Assembly: GCA_003663295.1 (NCBI GenBank)
Contig: QMZS01000006.1
Span: 1-22,842, forward strand
Source of the DNA: Candidatus Aenigmatarchaeota archaeon
GTDB lineage: Archaea; Aenigmatarchaeota; Aenigmatarchaeia; QMZS01
Length of the DNA stretch: 22,842 nt
Direction of reading: 5' to 3'
Below are positions 1 through 7,618 of this stretch, piece after piece. The number at the start of each line of letters is the position of its first letter. Position 1 is the first letter of the stretch. The position numbers were made by a program, and so were the translations under genes. The notes below the pieces were generated by a model, which saw only the letters and a program-made list of their open reading frames with translations, made no database searches and was not told the DNA's origin.

Positions 1-2652
1 AGGGGTGGTATCAGAGGTTATATCTTCAGGATAATTAATCTTAATTTCGGGGGGGGTGAGATCAACTGTGAAATAATTTGTTGTGTAATTCTGATTGGGT
101 CCGCCATCATTGGCATAAACAGTAACCCAGTGATCTCCCTCTTCAAATCCATTTTCCCCAATTCCGACTGTTGCTGTAATTCCCCCAAGCCCTTCAGGAA
201 CCCCAATATCATGTGCCTCACCACCGGTAGATGCCACCATTTTTGGGTTCTCAAATGGATTAGCTCCTGTTTCTGTGCCATAAGCAGCATATAAACCACC
301 GCCAATAGACCAGCCTGAAGCAACCAAAAGCAAATCCTGTAATCCATCATTATTGCAGTCAAATTGGATACCTGCATCGCGGTGTTGCATACTTAGCCAA
401 TCCCCTGATTTTAGATAATTTGCAGTGCTTTGTCCTCCCCAATTTCTTGATGGGCCCGGACCCGCAGTCCTGTACAAATAACTGCAACGACCATTGTACA
501 AATCATCATAACCATCTCCATTATCATCAATCACCCACGTTTGACCATAGGGTCCAACCCGGTCATTTCCAACTATGGAACTATGTTTTACAAAACCGCC
601 AGTCCCATCACCCCAATAAAGATGGCCTCCATCTGTGTTGCCTCCACAATGTCTGTGAAACATTATAATATCTGCATTACCATCCCCATCAAAATCACCG
701 CATACACCCCCAGCTACATTATATCCCGTGGAATCATACTGATCTATGTAGGTTTCGTTAAATGTTCCATCGCCGTTACTGAATAATACAATAACATGGG
801 CTCCTCCACTCTGATATTGAGTTGCAATATCTAAATTGCCATCTTCATTAAAATCACATACAGCTAAATCCGCATAATACGTAGAATGCGTAGTTATTGT
901 GCTTCTCGTGAAACTCCAATAATCATCTCCATTGTTTCGGTAATAATAAATGTAACTGCCAGTGTTCGCCACATAATCATAATCTCCATCATTGTCAAAA
1001 TCAGCAATTGCAAGTTTTCGCATACTGCTACCACTACTCTGCCAAGTACCCCATTCACATTCACCACCAACATAATAAGAATATCTACCGTGTGAGGCCA
1101 TTGCATATATCTTTGGCAGACCTTCTGTTAGCGGCGTTGGTTTGGCGCCGTGCTCTATTGTGTCAAAATAAATATAATATTTATAATCAGTTTCTTTTGC
1201 AAGTGTTTCGTTTTTGGTTAATTTCCACCTGACCATTGCCTTACCTGAGCTCAGCCATCTTAAAACCTCGCTGGGCAGTTCTTCGCTTACAGCATTTGTG
1301 ACTCTTATTGAGTTTTGGTCTATTGTTCCTGACTCGCCTAAAGCATCAAGTATTGAGCCAAAATCAATTATGCTTTGTGTAACTGTATGTGCTTTTCTTG
1401 GCATATAACCCGTATTTACAGTTACATTTGTTCTGTAGGTCCAATAGATACTCCACCACTTATCTTCTGAGCCACCGGGAACCAGTGCCCGCTCAAATGA
1501 ACTGCATCCGGTGCATGCTGTTACTTCAGGTTCGTTGTCGAGATAGTACCACATATCTCCCGTCTCTGATGAGGTAGCATTAAGAACAACTGTTTCACCC
1601 AACTGGGCCAGGCTCACTGCCGGCTCCTGGTCAGCATACTTTCGCACGAATATATAATCAACTTTCAGCTTGCCGCCGGTGTCATAGGAATGCAGGACAG
1701 GATGCAGTTCAGTATTTGGTGTTGGTGAATTGACGTCAGACCAATGTGAAAAATGTATAATATTTTCTCTGTCATCAAACAAATAAAAATAAAGCGGTTT
1801 TGAGACATCATATTTGAACTTTGTGTAATATGTCATCCAACCCCACAAATCTCTCTGTGACTGCCCTTTATTAGTTTGTTCTATGTCATAATATCCATCA
1901 CTGTTAAATAACCAGTTAAAACCTGTTCCTGAAGTACCTATATTTGAAACCCATTTAAGTGAGGAATCACAGGCTCCAATCCTCAATTCAGCGCTGGTTC
2001 CACTCACATGTATTTTTGATTCTAACACAGCGCTTGTCGGAAGGTTGTAATTGGTTGCCCAAAGTCCATTGTAAGATAAAGTAACCCAACTGTCGCTGAC
2101 AGTCGGCTTTGGGTCTCTCCTATAAGTCCATCTTGTCTCGTTTATATTTGCGCCCTCAAAATCCTCGAAAAATTCAAAAACTGCATTTCCATTTGACTGG
2201 GAAGCCATAGAAAAATTTTCAAAATAAGGCTCTACATAAATTACTGAATTTGCGGAAATAAAAGGCATCTTTATCCAGAACTTCGTATTTTCGGTATTGC
2301 AATCTGACTCAAGCCAATAATTAAGTTGAATTCCATCGAGTGTTCTGAACCTTATATTCGCGCAATCATCTTTTAGCTTCCCGGAAGAGACCAATGCCTC
2401 TGTATCAACATTAAGAGCTACCTGATAATTCGTCAAATCAAAACCGGAAGTTTCTCTTATTTCAAATACCTGCGATTGAATATTATAACCCAAAATATAA
2501 CTATTATCTGTGGGTTTTATTATTGTAACATTCGGTGTTAGGGCATAAACTAAATTGGCTAAAACCAACAGCAAAAATATTCCGAATAAATAATTTCCTA
2601 TTGCACACGAAGACCTGCCGCATAAACGAATATGGTCTGGCTTGTTAGACAT
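1..2652 (-). CDS. Large secreted protein with DUF2341-like and FG-GAP/VCBS repeat domains (partial, C-terminus off the window)
   Basis: The frame is open without a stop from the ATG at 2652 to the window edge, giving 884 residues. A hydrophobic stretch (YLFGIFLLLVLANLVYA, about residues 21-37) after a basic start looks like a secretion signal. Residues about 65-144 resemble DUF2341 (RFRTLDG, YWLES, FWIKMP). A lectin-like region follows (FFEDFEG). From about residue 550 come five calcium-loop repeats spaced about 50 residues apart: DFDNDGDYD, DFNEDGNLD, DFDGDGNAD, DDNGDGYDD and DCNNDGLQD, as in integrin-like FG-GAP/VCBS propellers. The segment after the repeats (LTPPEI) looks like the start of an Ig-like domain. 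I chose the 2652 start because a TATA-like box lies about 28 bases upstream; an in-frame ATG at 2691 is the alternative. All 25 Trp codons are TGG. It is probably a surface adhesin; the ligand is unknown. Confidence 0.88.
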   Translation of the reverse strand, partial: MSNKPDHIRLCGRSSCAIGNYLFGIFLLLVLANLVYALTPNVTIIKPTDNSYILGYNIQSQVFEIRETSGFDLTNYQVALNVDTEALVSSGKLKDDCANIRFRTLDGIQLNYWLESDCNTENTKFWIKMPFISANSVIYVEPYFENFSMASQSNGNAVFEFFEDFEGANINETRWTYRRDPKPTVSDSWVTLSYNGLWATNYNLPTSAVLESKIHVSGTSAELRIGACDSSLKWVSNIGTSGTGFNWLFNSDGYYDIEQTNKGQSQRDLWGWMTYYTKFKYDVSKPLYFYLFDDRENIIHFSHWSDVNSPTPNTELHPVLHSYDTGGKLKVDYIFVRKYADQEPAVSLAQLGETVVLNATSSETGDMWYYLDNEPEVTACTGCSSFERALVPGGSEDKWWSIYWTYRTNVTVNTGYMPRKAHTVTQSIIDFGSILDALGESGTIDQNSIRVTNAVSEELPSEVLRWLSSGKAMVRWKLTKNETLAKETDYKYYIYFDTIEHGAKPTPLTEGLPKIYAMASHGRYSYYVGGECEWGTWQSSGSSMRKLAIADFDNDGDYDYVANTGSYIYYYRNNGDDYWSFTRSTITTHSTYYADLAVCDFNEDGNLDIATQYQSGGAHVIVLFSNGDGTFNETYIDQYDSTGYNVAGGVCGDFDGDGNADIIMFHRHCGGNTDGGHLYWGDGTGGFVKHSSIVGNDRVGPYGQTWVIDDNGDGYDDLYNGRCSYLYRTAGPGPSRNWGGQSTANYLKSGDWLSMQHRDAGIQFDCNNDGLQDLLLVASGWSIGGGLYAAYGTETGANPFENPKMVASTGGEAHDIGVPEGLGGITATVGIGENGFEEGDHWVTVYANDGGPNQNYTTNYFTVDLTPPEIKINYPEDITSDTTP

Positions 2653-2673
2653 AACCTTATTAAATGCAAATAA

Positions 2674-2686
2674 AAGATTATAAATA
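2674..2686 (-). promoter_or_regulatory. TATA-like box of the surface protein gene
   Basis: Read on the minus strand the segment is TATTTATAATCTT, centred about 28 bases before the ATG at 2652. That spacing fits an archaeal TATA box with a leaderless or nearly leaderless transcript. No BRE was confidently identified. Confidence 0.4.
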
Positions 2687-3199
2687 CCCATAAACTATAT
2701 AGCACTATTAAACAATATACGGATTGAGTCTCCAACGGTTTTCTGCGAGATTGGGGAAGGGATTCCGATTTATGATCCCTTCGGGTTTTTTGTTCCGCTG
2801 AAAAAATTGTTGATGCAGGGGAAAATCCCGGGCACAAAAAAAGCAATGAGGGATTTAATTGCAAAGGCTCCGGCAAGAATAAAAAGAGTTGAGGTTTTGT
2901 TTAAAATTAAAATACTCGAACATTTGTTTAATGCTGTTGTTGAAGCGGGTCAGGCACCCTTAATTTTAGCCGGAGTTGCCCCACCAATACCAAAAAAACT
3001 CGCGGAAAACCTGAAAATTCACTTTGTGAGAAAAAAACAACTTGAACCTGAATATTCAAAATACTGCGATGAAGTCATAATATGCTGAAAAAAATATGAG
3101 CATGGAGAAATAAAAGTTGACTGGGATGATATTGACGAAGTTGCGGAGAAAACAGTATTATTCATCAACAGGGTGGAAAAATTAATGGGGGGAAATTGA
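2684..3199 (+). pseudogene. Remnant of nucleotidyltransferase-HEPN gene
   Basis: The open frame lacks an ATG and begins within IYDPFGFFVPLKKLL, which resembles the end of an archaeal minimal nucleotidyltransferase domain. A HEPN-like helical domain follows (APARIKRVEVLFKIKILEH, AVVEAGQAPLILAGVAPP). An in-frame TGA at 3086-3088 interrupts it, and the same frame continues (KKYEHGEIKVDWDDIDEVAE) to a TGA at 3197. HEPN proteins carry an Rx4-6H motif; the TGA sits exactly where the Arg of this motif would be, four residues before the His of YEHG. The amino-terminal nucleotidyltransferase half is absent: the diverging surface-protein gene occupies that space. It is most simply a truncated, inactivated antitoxin/toxin-type gene. 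A downstream start (TTG 2807) would give only part of the HEPN domain. Confidence 0.65.
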
Positions 3200-3208
3200 G
3201 AACTAAAT

Positions 3209-5641
3209 TTAAGAAGTATATTCAATTTCCTCAGTTTTAGTCTTGTTTATTAAAGGAGTATGGGTTGCATTCTCAAAGTCTTCATAACTTTTTATCAATT
3301 TCTCGGGGATTGAAGGTCTCATATCCTTCAGAACCTCATCAAAATGTTTCTTTGTGACTTTATCAGTTCCTTTGCCTTTTAAGTTTTCTCTCAAAGCAAG
3401 CATTGTCGCTTCTTTGCATAAAGATTCCAAATCAGCCCCAGAGAAATTCTTTGTTTTTTTCGCAATTTCTTCAAGATTCACATTTTTATCAACAGGAACA
3501 TTTTTCGTGTGAACTTTCAGAATTTCAATTCTTCCTTTTTCATCAGGGGCGGAAATTAATATATGCCTGTCAAATCTTCCAGGTCGGAGTAAAGAATTAT
3601 CAACAATATCTGGTCTGTTTGTTGCGGCCATTATCACAACGCCTTTAATCTCTTCGATGCCGCTCATTTCAGTTAACAACTGGGAGACTAAAGTATCTAC
3701 AACCTCGGTTCTGCTTGTTCCCCTTGAATGGGTCATTGCATCAATTTCATCAAAGAAAATTATTGATGGAGCTGACTGTTTTGCTTTCCTGAAAATTTCC
3801 CTTAATTTTTTCTCGCTCTCGCCAACCCATTTGCTTAACAATTCAGGTCCCTTCACAGAAATAAAGTTTGCCCCAGATTCATTTGCGACTGCTTTTGCTA
3901 TTAGGGTTTTTCCTGTTCCCGGAGGACCATAAAGCAAAATTCCTTTCGGTGGAGTTAAATTAAATTTATCAAATTGATCAGGATATTTTAAAGGCCATTC
4001 AATAACTTCCTTTAATTTCTGCTTGACTTTTTCAAGTCCTCCAACATCAGACCATTTTACTTTAGGTATCTCAATCAAAACTTCTCTCAATGCAGAAGGT
4101 TCAACTTTCTGCATTGCATAATCAAAATCCACTCTCTTTATAATCAATTTCTTCATCTGTTCATCAGATAATTCCTGCCCTTTAAGAGAAGAAATATCAG
4201 GCAACACCCTTCTTAATGTATGCATTGCTGCCTCTTTGCACAATGCCTCAAGGTCTGCGCCAACATAACCGTAAGTTTTTTCTGATAATTCTTTAAGCAA
4301 TAAAGTTCTTAATTTTTCAGTAACCTTATCATACATTTTTTCTTCTTTCAAAATTTCCACAAGTTTTTTCTTTTCAGCTTTTTTTATTTTCTCGATAACT
4401 GTCTTCGCATCTTTTTCTGTTTCAATAACTTTCAATATCTCTGATTTAGTATAATCAGGTTTTATTGGCATATTCCTTGAATGAATCTGAAGTATTTCTA
4501 GCCTGCCCTCGCTGTTTGGAATTCCAATCACAATTTCCCGGTCAAATCTCCCTGGTCTTCTTAAAGCCGGGTCCAAAGAATCCGGTCGGTTTGTTGCTCC
4601 AATCACAATTACCTGACCTCTTGTTTTTAATCCATCCATTATTGTCAATAACTGGGACACAACTCTTCTTTCAACTTCACCTGAAACTTCTTCTCTCTTC
4701 GGAGCGATTGCATCAATCTCATCAATGAAAATAATTGAAGGCGCATTTTTCTCAGCCTCATCAAATATTTTTCTCAAGTTTTCTTCTGATTGCCCATACC
4801 ATTTGCTCATAATTTCAGGTCCAGCAATTGGATAAAATTTTGCCCCAGATTCATTTGCGACTGCTTTTGCCAATAAGGTTTTTCCGGTTCCGGGAGGACC
4901 ATGCAATAAAACACCCTTTGGGGGTTTGACACCCAATATCTCAAAAGGTTTATTATGCCTTAATGGCAATTCAATAACTTCCCTCACAGAATCTATTTCT
5001 CTTTTCAGACCCCCGAGGTCATCATAGGTAACTCCTGAAATACTCTCCTCTTCCTTGACTTCAACGGCCTTGGAGATAATTTCTACGTGAGTTGCTTCTC
5101 CAATAAAACCTCCTTCTTTAGGAGAAACATCAACAACAACAAACTGGATATCTCCGAGAGGATTAAAAGAACGAACATTTTCTCCAAAGAAATTGTCAAA
5201 AAAATCATCCAAAAACTCTGAGTCTCTTTTCCTCATAACCGTTGGAACAAAAAGGTCGCCTTTTGACACAGGTCTTTTGTATAAATTCTGGGAAATAAAT
5301 CCAGGATCTATTCTTACCATAACTCCTTTTTGGGCTGGGGCTATTGTTATTTTCTTTGCTTCTGTTAATTCGGCTCTTCTTACCTTGACTCTTTCCCCAA
5401 CACCAGTCTGGCAGTTTTTTCTTGAAATTCCATCAATTCTGATTATATCCAAACCAACATCGCTGGGATAAGATCTTATTGCAATTAAATAGGTTTTCTT
5501 TTTTCCTTCAACTTCAATATATTCTCCTTCCCTGATGCCGAGTTTTATCATGAAATTTGAACTTAATCTCGCAATTCCTTTTCCATAATCCTGCCTGTTT
5601 TCAGATAAACCCCCAACAGTTAATTTTAAATCATCACTCAT
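3209..5641 (-). CDS. cdc48: Cdc48/VAT-type AAA+ ATPase
   Basis: This 810-residue protein has the full Cdc48/p97/VAT layout: an N domain (double-psi barrel plus second subdomain, about residues 1-195) and two AAA modules. D1 has Walker A GPPGTGKT at 248-255, Walker B IIFIDEID and the arginine-finger region RRPGRFDREI. D2 has a second GPPGTGKT, IIFFDEIDAM and LRPGRFDRHI. The family is a hexameric ATP-driven unfoldase that feeds archaeal proteasomes and remodels complexes in the cytosol. D1 carries a Lys/Glu-rich insertion of about 45 residues between HSRNMPIKPDY and YGYVGADLEALCKEA, where typical family members have a short linker. The gene starts 18 bases after the pilin-like gene stop on the same strand, so the two may be cotranscribed. 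The stop is TAA. Confidence 0.97.
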   Translation of the reverse strand: MSDDLKLTVGGLSENRQDYGKGIARLSSNFMIKLGIREGEYIEVEGKKKTYLIAIRSYPSDVGLDIIRIDGISRKNCQTGVGERVKVRRAELTEAKKITIAPAQKGVMVRIDPGFISQNLYKRPVSKGDLFVPTVMRKRDSEFLDDFFDNFFGENVRSFNPLGDIQFVVVDVSPKEGGFIGEATHVEIISKAVEVKEEESISGVTYDDLGGLKREIDSVREVIELPLRHNKPFEILGVKPPKGVLLHGPPGTGKTLLAKAVANESGAKFYPIAGPEIMSKWYGQSEENLRKIFDEAEKNAPSIIFIDEIDAIAPKREEVSGEVERRVVSQLLTIMDGLKTRGQVIVIGATNRPDSLDPALRRPGRFDREIVIGIPNSEGRLEILQIHSRNMPIKPDYTKSEILKVIETEKDAKTVIEKIKKAEKKKLVEILKEEKMYDKVTEKLRTLLLKELSEKTYGYVGADLEALCKEAAMHTLRRVLPDISSLKGQELSDEQMKKLIIKRVDFDYAMQKVEPSALREVLIEIPKVKWSDVGGLEKVKQKLKEVIEWPLKYPDQFDKFNLTPPKGILLYGPPGTGKTLIAKAVANESGANFISVKGPELLSKWVGESEKKLREIFRKAKQSAPSIIFFDEIDAMTHSRGTSRTEVVDTLVSQLLTEMSGIEEIKGVVIMAATNRPDIVDNSLLRPGRFDRHILISAPDEKGRIEILKVHTKNVPVDKNVNLEEIAKKTKNFSGADLESLCKEATMLALRENLKGKGTDKVTKKHFDEVLKDMRPSIPEKLIKSYEDFENATHTPLINKTKTEEIEYTS

Positions 5642-5658
5642 AATAAGATTATAATAAA

Positions 5659-6078
5659 TTATTTAATTATCGGAACAAACTGAGTTTTCCCTTTGCACCC
5701 GACAACTTCTACAACCAATCCCTTTACATCTTCGTAATTATTTTCTATCATGTCTTTATCAAAAGTTATCTCAGTTGGAGTGTTTGCTTCAAAAGGACCC
5801 TCTATTTTTTTTATAAAAGCTTTCTGGTTTGTGTCAAGAAAAATATAAAGATTATAGGCTTTTACGCTTGTTCCTATATTCTGCATCGTCACAGTACCAG
5901 CATCATAATTATAATTATAATAAGTCAAATCCAGTTTACTGCAGGTTTCCAGAGAGACAAGTTCTGACTGCGTGTAACCCATAGCCCAGGTTCCCACAAT
6001 TGCCGCAATAGCCGTACTGAATGCTATTAAAAGTACGCTTGCAACTATGGGAGAAATCCCCTTTAACCCCTGCAACAT
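5659..6078 (-). CDS. Archaeal type IV pilin-like protein
   Basis: The protein has 139 residues. The start MLQGLKGISPIVASVLLIAF is a class III (prepilin) signal: a short charged leader ending in KG, then an ISPIVA-type hydrophobic helix of about 22 residues. Archaeal prepilin peptidases cut after the Gly, here residue 7. The rest is a small beta-rich ectodomain with two Cys (ETCSK, VVGCKG) that could form a disulfide. It probably forms an adhesion pilus or another type IV filament. A TATA-like ACTTATATATAT lies just before the ATG. The gene diverges from the tRNA-Thr gene, with 58 bases between them. No assembly ATPase or membrane platform gene is in the window. Confidence 0.85.
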   Translation of the reverse strand: MLQGLKGISPIVASVLLIAFSTAIAAIVGTWAMGYTQSELVSLETCSKLDLTYYNYNYDAGTVTMQNIGTSVKAYNLYIFLDTNQKAFIKKIEGPFEANTPTEITFDKDMIENNYEDVKGLVVEVVGCKGKTQFVPIIK

Positions 6079-6151
6079 AATATATATAAGTATTTATTCA
6101 AAAAGAAAGTATTTAATTTTATCTAAATAATCTTATGCCACGGTAGCTCAA

Positions 6152-6192
6152 ACCTACCATTTTCATCTTTAGAACAAAATGGTAAGGAGCAG
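6152..6192 (+). other. D-loop intron of tRNA-Thr
   Basis: Exon 1 ends GCTCAA and exon 2 starts TCCGGTA, giving a normal D-loop. The BHB is visible: central 4-bp helix GCTC (6146-6149)/GAGC (6187-6190), 3-base bulges AAA (6150-6152) and AGT (6191-6193), and an inner hairpin ACCATTTT (6154-6161)/AAAATGGT (6176-6183). Cutting two bases into each bulge removes 41 bases at position 15/16. The GAGC inside the intron duplicates the 3' strand of the D stem. Confidence 0.8.
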
Positions 6193-6236
6193 TCCGGTAG
6201 AGCACCGGTTTTGTAAACCGAAGGTTGGGGGTTCAA

Positions 6237-6344
6237 TGTCAGCCTTTAAAAACATTCGTTCTTCGAACGGTGCCCAAATTTGCTTTGCAAATTGGGGAGG
6301 TCAACACTCTAAAAGGTACTTGGTCAATTAAATGTTGAATGGAA
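6237..6344 (+). other. T-loop intron of tRNA-Thr (about 108 bases)
   Basis: The insertion separates TTCAA from AT of the T-loop; boundaries are uncertain by two bases because of flanking A residues. It contains two hairpins: CGTTC-TTC-GAACG (6257-6269) and CCC-A-AATTTGC-TTT-GCAAATT-GGG (6273-6297). Next comes GGTCAACAC. The 3' end ATGGAAAT is identical to the matching end in the tRNA-Tyr T-loop intron. A strict 4-bp, 3-base BHB is not clear here, so a relaxed motif is likely. There is no open reading frame. Confidence 0.75.
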
Positions 6345-6561
6345 ATCCCTCCCGTGGCTGTTTTTACTTATTTCAAAATTAAATATATTTATTATCTTCC
6401 CCATAGCTCTTTATCAGGTTATGGGCATTATCCTTATAATTAGAATGAATCAGGAAAAGCAGTAATTTAGATGGATTGTGGTTATCTTAGTAAAATAATG
6501 GTCAAATACTTTGGAAATATCCATATGGACTTTTAAAATTATCTGAAAAATGTGTGGTGAT

Positions 6562-7158
6562 TTAAATATCTAATATTTTATGTGATTTTGGATTGGAATC
6601 AATCGCTTTTTTTATTTCTTCTAAAGAACTTTTCTCCCTTTTCTTAAAACTTAAAATTTTTTCATATTGATTATATATTATTTCAATCTTAAAATCTGAA
6701 AAACTTATTTTATATTTAGCTATAAATACCATCTGATGTTTTTTAGTTAACTCAGAAAAAACACTCTCTTGTAAAGAAGTTGGTCTGCTAGAATTAACTT
6801 TTACTTCTATAAATATTTTAGTATTTTTAACCAGAAAATCAGGGAATCCCGACAGTAAATCCAAAGAAATAGTATCAAATTGAGGATAATTAGCATATCC
6901 AAATAATTTCTTAGTAATTTTATATTCTTCTTCAACCACCTTTCTTTTAAAATTAGTTCCTTTTTCTTCATTTCTTAAATAAGGCCAACCATTTGATTTT
7001 CTTATCTTCAACTTAGCCATTATTTTTGAATTTGCCTTTTCATAAATAATAGATGCTATATCTCCAAATCGCATCAATGGATATTCCTTAAATTTTTGCG
7101 ATAAGAAAAACTCCCCACAATTTCCTAATAAACCATTTGGTCTCATTGCAATCACCAT
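6562..7158 (-). CDS. PD-(D/E)XK nuclease-like protein
   Basis: This 198-residue protein has a candidate PD-(D/E)XK core: GFPDFLV (Asp107), IFIEVKV (Glu118, Lys120) and a following Gln at 130, in the order seen in VRR-NUC and Holliday-junction-resolvase-like nucleases. The Asp-to-Glu spacing (11) and the strand-like FLVKNTKIFIEVK fit the fold. The family covers DNA repair, restriction and RNA-processing nucleases, so the substrate cannot be named. A GGTGAT ribosome-binding-like site precedes the ATG at 7146, so the true start may be four codons later. It is a single gene downstream of the uL30 cluster and convergent with tRNA-Thr. The 202-base gap from 6360 to 6561 shows no supportable feature. 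Confidence 0.6.
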   Translation of the reverse strand: MVIAMRPNGLLGNCGEFFLSQKFKEYPLMRFGDIASIIYEKANSKIMAKLKIRKSNGWPYLRNEEKGTNFKRKVVEEEYKITKKLFGYANYPQFDTISLDLLSGFPDFLVKNTKIFIEVKVNSSRPTSLQESVFSELTKKHQMVFIAKYKISFSDFKIEIIYNQYEKILSFKKREKSSLEEIKKAIDSNPKSHKILDI

Positions 7159-7234
7159 ATTAATAATTTTAAGAATAGTTGATTAAAGAATAGAATTCCA
7201 AAACCAAATATCCTTACATCGTTGAAATAATTTA

Positions 7235-7609
7235 TTATTCAATATTTTTAATAATTCTCTCCAATAAATCATTTATTTTATCTCCTCTATAGCCTAAATC
7301 ACCGCCTTGATTAAAACCAAGTTTTATGCTTTTAAACCCTTTGACTGGATTTGGTAAACTAAATATTAATTTTTTATCTGTTTTCTTTTTAGGCTCTTTC
7401 TTTGAGGTTAATTTTTCAAGCACATCTTTGTTTATTTCGCCGTAAGTGATATAATCTTTGGCTTTTACAAGCATCCCCATGTTGTCTTTTGTATCCTCAA
7501 GAACCACCATATTGTTCTTTCTCCTAATTCCAAGTAAGGTTAGGGTGTCTTCTAAGTTTGTTTTAATATTCCATTTCCCTCTTAACCTTATTGCTGCTAT
7601 TTGTACCAT
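7235..7609 (-). CDS. rpl30: Large ribosomal subunit protein uL30
   Basis: The start IAAIRLRGKWNIKTNLEDTL, then LLGIRRKNNMVVLEDTK, NMGMLVKAKDYITYGEI, matches archaeal uL30 over its beta-alpha core. The Gly-rich segment near the end (GFNQGGDLGYRGDKINDLLERI) fits the family C-terminus. At 124 residues it is shorter than the usual archaeal protein of about 150. In many archaea uL30 sits in the large spc ribosomal cluster; here it follows ksgA by nine bases on the same strand instead. Confidence 0.88.
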   Translation of the reverse strand: MVQIAAIRLRGKWNIKTNLEDTLTLLGIRRKNNMVVLEDTKDNMGMLVKAKDYITYGEINKDVLEKLTSKKEPKKKTDKKLIFSLPNPVKGFKSIKLGFNQGGDLGYRGDKINDLLERIIKNIE

Positions 7610-7618
7610 AACTAATAA

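Larger units (their letters stand above)
6137..6359 (+). tRNA. trnT: tRNA-Thr(UGU) with D-loop and T-loop introns
   Basis: Exons assemble into a full cloverleaf of 74 bases. The acceptor is GCCACGG (6137-6143) paired with CCGTGGC (6352-6358), discriminator T6359, no encoded CCA. The D stem is GCTC (6146-6149) with GAGC (6200-6203). The anticodon arm is CCGGT, loop TTTGTAA, ACCGA, with anticodon TGT at 6212-6214 (the 27-43 pair is a C-A mismatch). The T stem is GGGGG (6227-6231) with CCCTC (6347-6351) and the loop TTCAAAT is restored by splicing. Two introns are inferred: 41 bases in the D-loop and about 108 bases in the T-loop. U73 and UGU agree with archaeal tRNA-Thr. A GAAAGTATTTAA box about 25 bases upstream could be BRE/TATA, and a T-run follows the gene. 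Confidence 0.9.

Noticed and set aside
49..56. Frameshift at a run of eight G in the surface protein gene
   Set aside because: Recounting the run shows the frame is kept (LTPPEIKINYPED) to the window edge.
18..377. 119-residue minus-strand reading frame
   Set aside because: It is an out-of-frame shadow of the surface protein gene, whose real frame shows FG-GAP loops.
6360..6561. Coding remnant downstream of tRNA-Thr
   Set aside because: Short protein-like runs (for example CGYLSKIMVKYFGNIHMDF) occur but all frames have several stops, so nothing can be supported.
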